Shown here in pieces: positions 33,147-39,649 of a stretch of 39,649 nt of DNA. The translations under genes were made by a program, and so were the position numbers. How positions within the stretch are numbered: the first letter of the stretch is position 1; each line of letters opens with the position of its first letter. A model generated the notes under the pieces. It did no database searches. It saw only the letters and a program-made list of their open reading frames with translations, and was not told the DNA's origin. This stretch comes from Phycisphaerae bacterium (lineage in GTDB: Bacteria > Planctomycetota > Phycisphaerae > UBA1845). The DNA lies in assembly GCA_029260165.1 (NCBI GenBank), contig JAJDDT010000100.1, forward strand, positions 1 to 39,649. The letters are read 5' to 3'.

Positions 33147-34742
33147 ATGAAATCATATTACGACGTGGTGATTATCGGGGCGGGTCACAATGGGTTGACG
33201 GCGGCTTGCTATTTGGCACGGGCGGGGTTGAGCGTGCTGGTTCTCGAAAGGCGATCGGTGGTCGGTGGAGCCTGTGTGACCGAGGAGGTTTTTCCGGGTT
33301 GCAGGGTATCGAGACTGTCGTATGTGAGCGGAATTTTTCAACCGCAGATTGCGAAGGATCTGCGCCTCCATGCGTATGGGTTGAAGATTTTCTCTCGCAC
33401 GCCGTCGTCGTTCACGCCGTTTCCGGATGGGCGACACCTGACGATGGGGGCGGACACGTCGTTCAACGTCGATCAGATCGCAGGGTTCAGCCAACGTGAT
33501 GCCCAGGCGTATCCGCGGTACGAGGCGATGCTCGAGCGGTTGGCGGAGTTCATCGAGCCGACGCTGATGGAGCCGCCGCCGAATCCGTTGTCCACGCGGT
33601 TGGGTGACATGATGGGAGCGGGCAGGTTGGCGATGGAGGCGCGCAGGCTGGGCGGTGATTTCGGTGACATGGTGCGCGTTTTGACGGGCAGCGCGACTCA
33701 TCTGCTGGATGACTGGTTCGAGTCGGAACAGTTGAAGGTGACCTTGGCGACGGACGCGATTATCGGAGCGTTCGCGTCGCCGTCGCAACCGGGGACAGCC
33801 TATGTGTTGTTCCATCATGTGATGGGTGAAACAAACGGCGCGCGCGGTGTTTGGGGGTTTGTGCAAGGGGGGATGGGCGGCTTGAGTTCAGCGCTGGCGG
33901 GGGCTGCGAAGGATATCGGCGTCGAGATATTGTGTGATGCGCCGGTGTCGCGGATTGATGTTCGCGGTGGGGCGGCGGCGGGCGTCGTGTTGCAGAATGG
34001 AGCGCAGGTTTCGGCGGGCACGGTGTTGTCGAACGCGGATGCGAATATCACCTTCACGAAGCTGGTCGGCGAGGATCACCTTGATCCGGAGTTCGCCGCG
34101 GGTGTAAAGCGGATTCGGTATGACAGTGCGTCGGTGAAGATCAATGTGTTGCTGAGTGAGTTGCCCGATTTCACGGCTTGTCCGGGGACGGAAACTGGTC
34201 CGCAACACTGTGGGACGATTCACATCGCGCCGACGATGGAAACAATTGAACGGGCGTATGACGATGCGAAGCACGGTCGTCCGAGCGAGACACCTGTGCT
34301 GGAGTGTACGATTCCAACGTCGGTTGATTCGAGTCTGGCGCCCGACAATCGGCATCTCATGAACATGTTTGTGCAATATGGTCCGTATGATCTCGCGGAT
34401 GATCTGGGGACGTGGGACGACATCAAACAGTCGTTCGGCGATCGGTGTATTGAGGTGTTGTCCCAATACGCCCCGAACGTCAGGAACGCTGTGATCGACA
34501 TGGATGTCGTCACGCCGCTGGACATGGAACGCGAGTATTCGCTGACCGGCGGGAACATTTTTCAGGGTGCGATGACACTGGATCAATTGTTATTCATGAG
34601 GCCTGTATTCGGATATGCGGAATATGCGACGCCCGTGCGTGGTTTATATTTATGTGGAGCTGCGACGCATCCCGGTGGCGGCGTGATGGGTGCGTGCGGA
34701 CACAATGCAGCCGTGCGTGTCCTGCGTGATCTGGGGCGTTGA
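33147..34742 (+). CDS. CrtI/PYROXD2-like FAD-dependent oxidoreductase
   Basis: A flavoprotein of the phytoene desaturase-like superfamily. The FAD-binding motif DVVIIGAGHNGL is near the N-terminus, followed by the acidic LVLERR strand end and VVGGACVTEE. The C-terminal GLYLCGAATHPGGGVMGACG closes the FAD site. It is closer to the PYROXD2 type than to carotenoid desaturases, and no carotenoid genes are near. The start is the ATG at 33147 or the GTG at 33138; AGGGG precedes both at unusual spacing. Confidence 0.88.
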   Translation: MKSYYDVVIIGAGHNGLTAACYLARAGLSVLVLERRSVVGGACVTEEVFPGCRVSRLSYVSGIFQPQIAKDLRLHAYGLKIFSRTPSSFTPFPDGRHLTMGADTSFNVDQIAGFSQRDAQAYPRYEAMLERLAEFIEPTLMEPPPNPLSTRLGDMMGAGRLAMEARRLGGDFGDMVRVLTGSATHLLDDWFESEQLKVTLATDAIIGAFASPSQPGTAYVLFHHVMGETNGARGVWGFVQGGMGGLSSALAGAAKDIGVEILCDAPVSRIDVRGGAAAGVVLQNGAQVSAGTVLSNADANITFTKLVGEDHLDPEFAAGVKRIRYDSASVKINVLLSELPDFTACPGTETGPQHCGTIHIAPTMETIERAYDDAKHGRPSETPVLECTIPTSVDSSLAPDNRHLMNMFVQYGPYDLADDLGTWDDIKQSFGDRCIEVLSQYAPNVRNAVIDMDVVTPLDMEREYSLTGGNIFQGAMTLDQLLFMRPVFGYAEYATPVRGLYLCGAATHPGGGVMGACGHNAAVRVLRDLGR

Positions 34743-34791
34743 TCGTTTGTACCTGCGTTTTTCAGAAATCGTTCAGAGGCGGGTTACAACA

Positions 34792-35646
34792 ATGTCATAT
34801 GCGAAAACGACACAGCCACAACAGTTGAGCTGCATGGAGATATGGGGTGGAAACACCGCCATTGACGATGCGATCGCGGTGGCGGGTATGGACGCGTGGG
34901 TGTACAGCGAGCCTTATGAAGGGGAAAAAGCCGGCGGGGACATTCACTACGTCTCAACGTGCGGTCATGGTCATATCGCACGGTTTACGGTCGTGGATGT
35001 TTCGGGACACGGCGCGGATGCGGAGCCTTTGGCGGTGCGATTGCGATCACTGATGCGTTCGCACATCAACAAACTGGACCAGACGCGGTTTGTCCGTGCG
35101 CTCAACGAGGCGTTCTCCGGTATGGCGGAGTCGGGTCGGTTTGCGACGGCGCTATTGACGAGTTTCTATGCGCCGACCGGGCACCTGATTTTATGCAACG
35201 CCGGACACCCGCCCCCGATGTGGTATCGCGCGAAAACGCGGAAATGGCAACCGCTGACCGACGACACGCCTGACAAGGTCGATGCGTTGTTCAACCTGCC
35301 GTTGGGGATTATTGATCCAACGGAGTACAAGCAATTTGCGGTTAAGCTCGACACGGACGACCTGGTCGTGGTCTATACGGACTGGCTTATCGAGGCGGTC
35401 AATGCCGATGGTAAACAGCTCGGCGAGGAGGGACTGCTCGCGATGCTCGACGCGATCGATGCCGACACGCCGCAGGACGTATCGATGAGGCTGAGGCGTG
35501 CGGTTGATGCGTATCGCGTTCAGGCACCGCCCGACGATGATCAGACACTCATCGTTCTGCACAGGAACGACGCACCACCACCACGGCGAACCATTGGGGA
35601 GACGCTGCGCATGTTCGGCAAGGTATTCAGGCTGGTGAAGGTTTGA
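34792..35646 (+). CDS. SpoIIE-type PP2C serine phosphatase
   Basis: A 284-residue PP2C-like phosphatase of the SpoIIE/RsbU group. Metal-binding aspartates are in GGDIHYVS and VVDVSGHGADA. Further motifs are FATALLTSFY, CNAGHPPPMWY and VYTDWLIEAVN. Such enzymes dephosphorylate anti-sigma-factor antagonists; no RsbW/RsbV-like gene is in the window. There is no sensor or membrane domain, so it may be a cytoplasmic effector. The ATG at 34792 follows AGAGGCGG at about 9-12 bases; the frame extends upstream into the oxidoreductase gene. Confidence 0.9.
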   Translation: MSYAKTTQPQQLSCMEIWGGNTAIDDAIAVAGMDAWVYSEPYEGEKAGGDIHYVSTCGHGHIARFTVVDVSGHGADAEPLAVRLRSLMRSHINKLDQTRFVRALNEAFSGMAESGRFATALLTSFYAPTGHLILCNAGHPPPMWYRAKTRKWQPLTDDTPDKVDALFNLPLGIIDPTEYKQFAVKLDTDDLVVVYTDWLIEAVNADGKQLGEEGLLAMLDAIDADTPQDVSMRLRRAVDAYRVQAPPDDDQTLIVLHRNDAPPPRRTIGETLRMFGKVFRLVKV

Positions 35647-36148
35647 TCAAATCCACGGGTCGCGCCTGAACACAGGGGCCGCTCACGCTCGTTACCACCC
35701 TCTGCGATGGAATCCACCTCCAGCCGTCCAATCCCATGGCGGAATGTTTTGCACGGAAGAGGGGTAAAAAGCAACAAGGCCACCGGGTGGGAACCCGATC
35801 GCCTTGTTAGCGAGCCCGACCAGGGGGGACCGGGCTCTAAGCAGCTTCCACCTGAGATGCTACCGCACCGCACCAAACGACTGCAAGCATATTCCAGGAA
35901 AATAAACAAAATTTTTGACGCATTCACTCAATCCCGGTCCCCCTGTTTTGCCTAACCGGATTAGGTTTCCTGATATTCGGCAGGTATCGGCAGGATCACG
36001 GTTTTTGGCAGCCGCAACGTGGGGTCGGGGGATGGTGTGCCGGGACAGAGGCGGGGGATTGTCCACCGGGGGGATCGCAGGATTCTTCGCCCCGACATCG
36101 CCTGCTCGTTGCCTGACCACTGGGGGCTGCCGTGTTAGGATGGACAGG
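35647..36148. other. Long intergenic region with two stable hairpins
   Basis: About 500 bases. A bipartite hairpin spans 35773-35808 (AACAAGGC/GCCTTGTT around CGGG-TGGGAA-CCCG). A second spans 35812-35837 (GAGCCCG/CGGGCTC). A small CCTAA/TTAGG stem is at 35951-35965. I found no T tract after them and no gene. Confidence 0.6.
35773..35837 (+). ncRNA. Possible structured RNA or leader element
   Basis: Two adjacent perfect stems of 8 and 7 pairs, the first with an inner 4-pair stem and a TGGGAA loop. It begins about 125 bases after the phosphatase stop and about 375 bases before the pentein gene. It could be a terminator without T tract, a leader element or a small RNA. Confidence 0.3.
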
Positions 36149-38353
36149 ATGATGCAATTGCTTCTCATTCTGCCGGTGCGACTGTCGGTATGTTTCGTCA
36201 TGGTGGGGTTGATGGCGGCGTCTGCCCAGGCTCAACAGGAGACGTCGGCAGAGTCGTTGATACTGTCTGTCGAGGATGAGGCGGCGCGAAACCTGCTGTC
36301 CGGACAGATTGGCCCCTGGACGATCCGGGACCTGAATCTGCCCGATGAGTTTGTCGCCCGGATCGTGGGTCGCAGTATTCGCAACACATACCGCGATCGG
36401 TTCCACATCGTGGTTCGCGACGATGCAACCATCAGGGCGGTCGGCGAGGATGACAACCCGGTCAACAGGAACGCAACCCACGAATCGTTCGAGATAAACA
36501 GGCCGACGCACTGGCCTGTCACCCTGCATGAAACTGAAGGGGAAACCGCCGAGTTGAAGCGACTGCGACGGTATCGAGAGGGGATACCGTCCAATCGTGG
36601 TTTCACCTGTTGGCCTGAACCCGGCCCCGGCCCCGGGTCCGGGTCGGTGCAGGCGGCACGCGAGCAGGAGGTGGACATCGTCAACATGTCGCCAGCCCAT
36701 CGACTCGCCTGTGATGGGGTCGGACGTCGACTTGCGCGCGATGGGATTTTGTGGACGACGCTGCAGGTGATTCGTGAGCTTGGTGACGATTGGCCTGAGG
36801 CTGAGGGCGCTGGCGAGAAGTTGCTGGCCCAGCTCGGCGTGCCTGTGGATATGTTTCGACATTTTGAACCCAGGTCGAGTCGCAGGCATCGCAGGGTGGG
36901 GGTGATTGCGGATATGGCCGGTGTCGTGGCTGACGAGTCGCTGACGCGCGAGTCGTTGGCGGATCGGTTTCAGTTTCGTTGGGTTCCCGCGCACGAGAAA
37001 TTTGTGGCGATGTCCGAGAGTGGGGATCAGGACGTCGGCATGGCGCGACTGCAGTTGACGCGTAGTCTCTACTGGGCAGGCAGGGGGTCGGGAGATGGGC
37101 TTGACGTCGCGAGGCAGGTCGTGGATTCGTTGCCGCATGTGAAATTTCTGTTGGCTGTTCAACGGCAACATGGTCCGGGTGTTCTGGAGATGTTGCGGAC
37201 CTGGGCGGTCGATGTTGGGCGTTCGTTTGAGTTGATCGAGACATCGCACCCGCTTGCGCAATGGGCACAGGACAACGGCAGGGGGGGGACGTTGGACGGG
37301 GCGTCGTGGGCGACAATCGTTCCGCGATATGCGAGTCGTCGCGAGGCAGGGGCCACGTTTGCCCCGATCGAGTCCGCCGTGATGGAACGCTGGGGCACGC
37401 TGGGTCACCGTGTGTTGCGATCGTCGCTGTTGTTCCAGGGCGGCAATCTCCTGTGCGTTCAAGACCCGAAGTCCAAATCACGAATTCTCCTGCTCGGAGA
37501 GGCGGGAATATACCGCAACGTCGCCCTTGGACTGTCGCCCGAGCAGGTGCGCGCCGCATTTGCCCGTGAATTTTCCGTTGATCGGGTCATGGTGTTGCCG
37601 GCCGTCTCCTATCACGTCGATTTTGATGTTTCCGTTCGTATTCGCGATGGGAAACTCGTTGCGCTGGTCAACGATCCCGTGTTGGCCTCTCGGTGGATCG
37701 TGGCGGTCTGCGTCGGCGTTTTGGAACGGGCAGGTGTCCTTGATGAATCCAACGCAGCCAGGGCGAAAAAAGCGATCGCCGAGGGAAACGACAGAAACAT
37801 CGTCGCGATCATCGGGGCAGCCGTCAGGCAGAAAATGGTGCCGACCGGTGGATACCCGCTGACCCTGGCGAAGCATTTTTCGGCGAATCCGACAGATTCG
37901 GGAGTCGGAAATCTGCAAAGGCTCCTGACCGCGATAGATATTCTGGCGGCCAATATGATCTCATCCGACACCGTGGGTGGCGACCGGATGACCCGTGCAT
38001 ACGTCAGGTCGATCCGGCGACAGCTCGCCGATATGGGCGAATTGCACGATCAACTGAAAGCAGCGGGGTTCGAGGTTGTCCCCGTTCCGAGTCTGTCAGC
38101 CGGGACCCGCAGCGTTCATTATCTCAACGGGGTGCATACAAAGGACATGTATTTGGTGCCGGTGCACGGTGGGTTGTTTGAATCGCTCGACAATGTCGCC
38201 ACGGAGTCGATTCGCAAGGCGTTGGGCGGGGGCGTGCGAATCATGCCGATCCTGAGTTCCGAGAGTCAACGCCGCGATGGCGCGGTGCATTGCTCGGTGT
38301 GCCTCTACCCAAAACTTTCGCAAACAACAAAACGAAAAACCGGATCGAAATAG
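36149..38353 (+). CDS. Large secreted pentein-superfamily (guanidine-modifying) enzyme
   Basis: From the ATG at 36149, the protein has 734 residues with a signal peptide (VRLSVCFVMVGLMAASAQAQ). The C-terminal half has pentein (agmatine deiminase / peptidylarginine deiminase) features: FQGGNLL near 429, the catalytic His489 in YHVDFDV, and Cys715 in AVHCSVC. Pentein enzymes attack guanidino groups with this His-Cys pair. The N-terminal 400 residues are not recognised. AGGA eight bases before selects 36149; ATG at 36140 is possible. Substrate (free arginine derivative or protein arginine) is unknown. Family placement is from motif spacing and is fairly, not fully, certain. Confidence 0.72.
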   Translation: MMQLLLILPVRLSVCFVMVGLMAASAQAQQETSAESLILSVEDEAARNLLSGQIGPWTIRDLNLPDEFVARIVGRSIRNTYRDRFHIVVRDDATIRAVGEDDNPVNRNATHESFEINRPTHWPVTLHETEGETAELKRLRRYREGIPSNRGFTCWPEPGPGPGSGSVQAAREQEVDIVNMSPAHRLACDGVGRRLARDGILWTTLQVIRELGDDWPEAEGAGEKLLAQLGVPVDMFRHFEPRSSRRHRRVGVIADMAGVVADESLTRESLADRFQFRWVPAHEKFVAMSESGDQDVGMARLQLTRSLYWAGRGSGDGLDVARQVVDSLPHVKFLLAVQRQHGPGVLEMLRTWAVDVGRSFELIETSHPLAQWAQDNGRGGTLDGASWATIVPRYASRREAGATFAPIESAVMERWGTLGHRVLRSSLLFQGGNLLCVQDPKSKSRILLLGEAGIYRNVALGLSPEQVRAAFAREFSVDRVMVLPAVSYHVDFDVSVRIRDGKLVALVNDPVLASRWIVAVCVGVLERAGVLDESNAARAKKAIAEGNDRNIVAIIGAAVRQKMVPTGGYPLTLAKHFSANPTDSGVGNLQRLLTAIDILAANMISSDTVGGDRMTRAYVRSIRRQLADMGELHDQLKAAGFEVVPVPSLSAGTRSVHYLNGVHTKDMYLVPVHGGLFESLDNVATESIRKALGGGVRIMPILSSESQRRDGAVHCSVCLYPKLSQTTKRKTGSK

Positions 38354-38370
38354 CGTATGTTCAAATATGG

Positions 38371-38398
38371 TGCACCGTCACCCCCTGCAGGTGACGGG
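38371..38398. repeat. TGTAGCGTC-type hairpin repeat, diverged copy
   Basis: CCGTCACC-CCCTGCA-GGTGACGG, an 8-pair stem between two convergent genes. The loop sequence is changed and TGTAG is TGCAC, but the stem is preserved. Confidence 0.65.
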
Positions 38399-38402
38399 AA
38401 AA

Positions 38403-39649
38403 CTATTCCTGACTTTTCAACGTCAAAATCAACCGTCCGTAGAGATAGATTCCGATGGCTGTGAGGACACCAACACCCGCCATGATATCCCACACGAACC
38501 CGATACTATGTGTATTATACAGATGTTGTTGCAAGGCGTTTGCTTCCTGACCGGAGACCGCGACCAGCCAGTCAAACGCATCGCCGGCAGGAACCGCCTC
38601 GATAAACCGGGCAGGAGCCGATACAAAAAAGCTCGCCAGTTCGCTTGCCGATTGAGTGACGTGCTCGGACTCCGCCAGCTTCTCGAGCGTTTCGATATTC
38701 GGCAACGTAATACTGCCATCGCCAATCCCCGCCCCGAGAAGATCGCGGGAAAACAGCTCTTTCGACGCATATTTATCATATAGAGCAGGCGCGATGTATC
38801 CCTCCAGTGTCCAGCCAACCGCCAGGGGAACCTGCGAAAAACCGAGGTACATCGCTTTCTTGTCGTTCGGAGCAAAATTGCCGATGAACTCGCTGAATTT
38901 CGGACTGGACAGCATTTCACCCACGCTGAACAGCGAAATAGCGCCCACAGTCATCCACCCCATGGTCGAATGTCCCGAAGCAATGAGCGCCGCCGATGCA
39001 AAAAGAGTGCCGATAATCATGCTCGTTGTAGCACGCATCTTTGCACTAATGCCCGCGAAAATGAAACAGGTAATCATGATCAAACCCGCATTAATATTGA
39101 TCATACCTTCGGGCTGAATAGCCGTGCCTTCCTCGTTCAGAACAACAAGAAAGTTCACGACGGAACTATCGGACGCCCCACTGGGGAAAATCGTCTCGAC
39201 AATATCTTCCGTCCTGACCCAGTCCGCGATATGCCGAGGGAGAACGTCCCAAAGCGAATTGAGCATGAACCAGAATCCCGAGAAGATCACCAGGTATAGC
39301 CAGACATGCAGCTTCGCAAGCTCATGGAGTGAGTCTTTCAAAAGATTGGGGCGAGCGAGCTTTCCCTCGCGTTGCAGGCGTGTGCGTTCCAGTCGCTCAG
39401 CTTTTCCGACTTCCTTGTATGTCAGGAGCATGAGAAAATTCAGACTGATAATACCGGCGCACGCGATAAAGACGTACTGCCAATCCATCTTCCGCATGTA
39501 CCCCGCCACTAACAGTACAGCGCAAAGTAAGCTCAAGCGAATCGGGGGCGTGGATCGATAACTTCTGTCAGGAGAAGAGTTTGGATTCCTGGCAGGAGCA
39601 AGAGCATGGATGTCGGACAGATTCGCAAGGTGGGACGAGCGTTGCCGCG
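38403..39649 (-). CDS. MFS-type transporter, 5' end beyond the window
   Basis: At least eight hydrophobic segments are visible (for example VFIACAGIISLNFLMLL, VWLYLVIFSGFWFMLN, LIMITCFIFAGIS, MYLGFSQVPLAVGW, and a last one ending near the C-terminus). The order matches the second part of a major facilitator protein. A TTG at 39536 could start a short form, but the frame stays open to the window edge and a full MFS needs more segments upstream. A loop of about 90 residues lies before the last segment, which is unusual. Substrate unknown. Confidence 0.7.
   Translation of the reverse strand, partial: RQRSSHLANLSDIHALAPARNPNSSPDRSYRSTPPIRLSLLCAVLLVAGYMRKMDWQYVFIACAGIISLNFLMLLTYKEVGKAERLERTRLQREGKLARPNLLKDSLHELAKLHVWLYLVIFSGFWFMLNSLWDVLPRHIADWVRTEDIVETIFPSGASDSSVVNFLVVLNEEGTAIQPEGMININAGLIMITCFIFAGISAKMRATTSMIIGTLFASAALIASGHSTMGWMTVGAISLFSVGEMLSSPKFSEFIGNFAPNDKKAMYLGFSQVPLAVGWTLEGYIAPALYDKYASKELFSRDLLGAGIGDGSITLPNIETLEKLAESEHVTQSASELASFFVSAPARFIEAVPAGDAFDWLVAVSGQEANALQQHLYNTHSIGFVWDIMAGVGVLTAIGIYLYGRLILTLKSQE

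Noticed and set aside
35773-35837. Guanidine-II riboswitch before the pentein gene
   Set aside because: That class needs two hairpins with ACGR loops. The loops here are TGGGAA and a 12-base loop, so only the twin-hairpin layout matches.
35996-37462. 488-codon minus-strand frame opposite the pentein gene
   Set aside because: It is Arg/Pro/His-rich with no domain, while the plus frame has a signal peptide and catalytic motifs.

Overview
The window looks like a chromosomal segment of a GC-rich planctomycete, probably Phycisphaerae-like. The evidence is a protein ending in an IPTL/PEP-CTERM-type sorting tail (IPTVSTWGM, hydrophobic stretch, RER), a giant secreted Cys-rich repeat protein ending in a dockerin-like EF-hand pair, a DUF2330 protein with a MYXO-CTERM-like tail, and many signal-peptide proteins of lineage-restricted type. 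No phage, plasmid, IS element, CRISPR array or rRNA was seen. One tRNA gene is present.

Layout. 1-4 kb: the 3' end of a possible unknown gene, a secreted GH13 branching-enzyme-like protein (minus), and an IPTL-CTERM exported protein (plus) whose frame is broken by a single TAG. 3.6-17.4 kb: a long run of minus-strand genes: PgeF/YfiH-like laccase-domain enzyme, zinc alcohol dehydrogenase, HEAT-repeat lipoprotein, glutamate racemase MurI, DUF2330 protein, NtrC-type regulator with its soluble histidine kinase, phosphoglycerate mutase GpmI, a small membrane protein, an ABC exporter (permease plus ATPase) and a nitrilase-family amidohydrolase. 17.6-19.7 kb: plus-strand small Cys-containing protein, a secreted PDZ protein and a CAAX-protease-related membrane protease of the type found in exosortase genomes. 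19.9-24.7 kb: one 1594-residue secreted protein built from about 27 six-cysteine repeats and 4 repeats of a second kind. 24.9-28.8 kb: stand-alone tRNA-binding protein, divergent ManA with a membrane protein and a terminator, a lipoprotein, tRNA-Ser(GGA) and a DinB-fold protein. 29-31.5 kb: a PilZ protein, then a translationally coupled RecF-like ATPase and DUF4276 (TOPRIM-like) pair that resembles a split OLD-type defence module. 31.5-39.6 kb: ALDH7-type aldehyde dehydrogenase, CrtI/PYROXD2-like oxidoreductase, SpoIIE-type phosphatase, a large secreted pentein-fold (guanidine-modifying) enzyme and an MFS transporter that runs off the window.

The genes do not form one pathway. Themes are envelope and secretion (sorting-tail proteins, membrane protease, lipoproteins, Cys-rich giant), signalling (NtrB/NtrC-like pair, PilZ, PP2C) and core metabolism (MurI, GpmI, ManA).

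The most unusual items are the in-frame TAG, the roughly 350-bp convergent overlap of the PgeF frame with that same gene, the giant Cys-repeat protein, two families of intergenic palindromic repeats (one with at least seven hairpin copies, one 101-bp element with terminal inverted repeats), the ATPase/DUF4276 pair, the secreted pentein, and a terminator-like hairpin directly in front of the tRNA gene.
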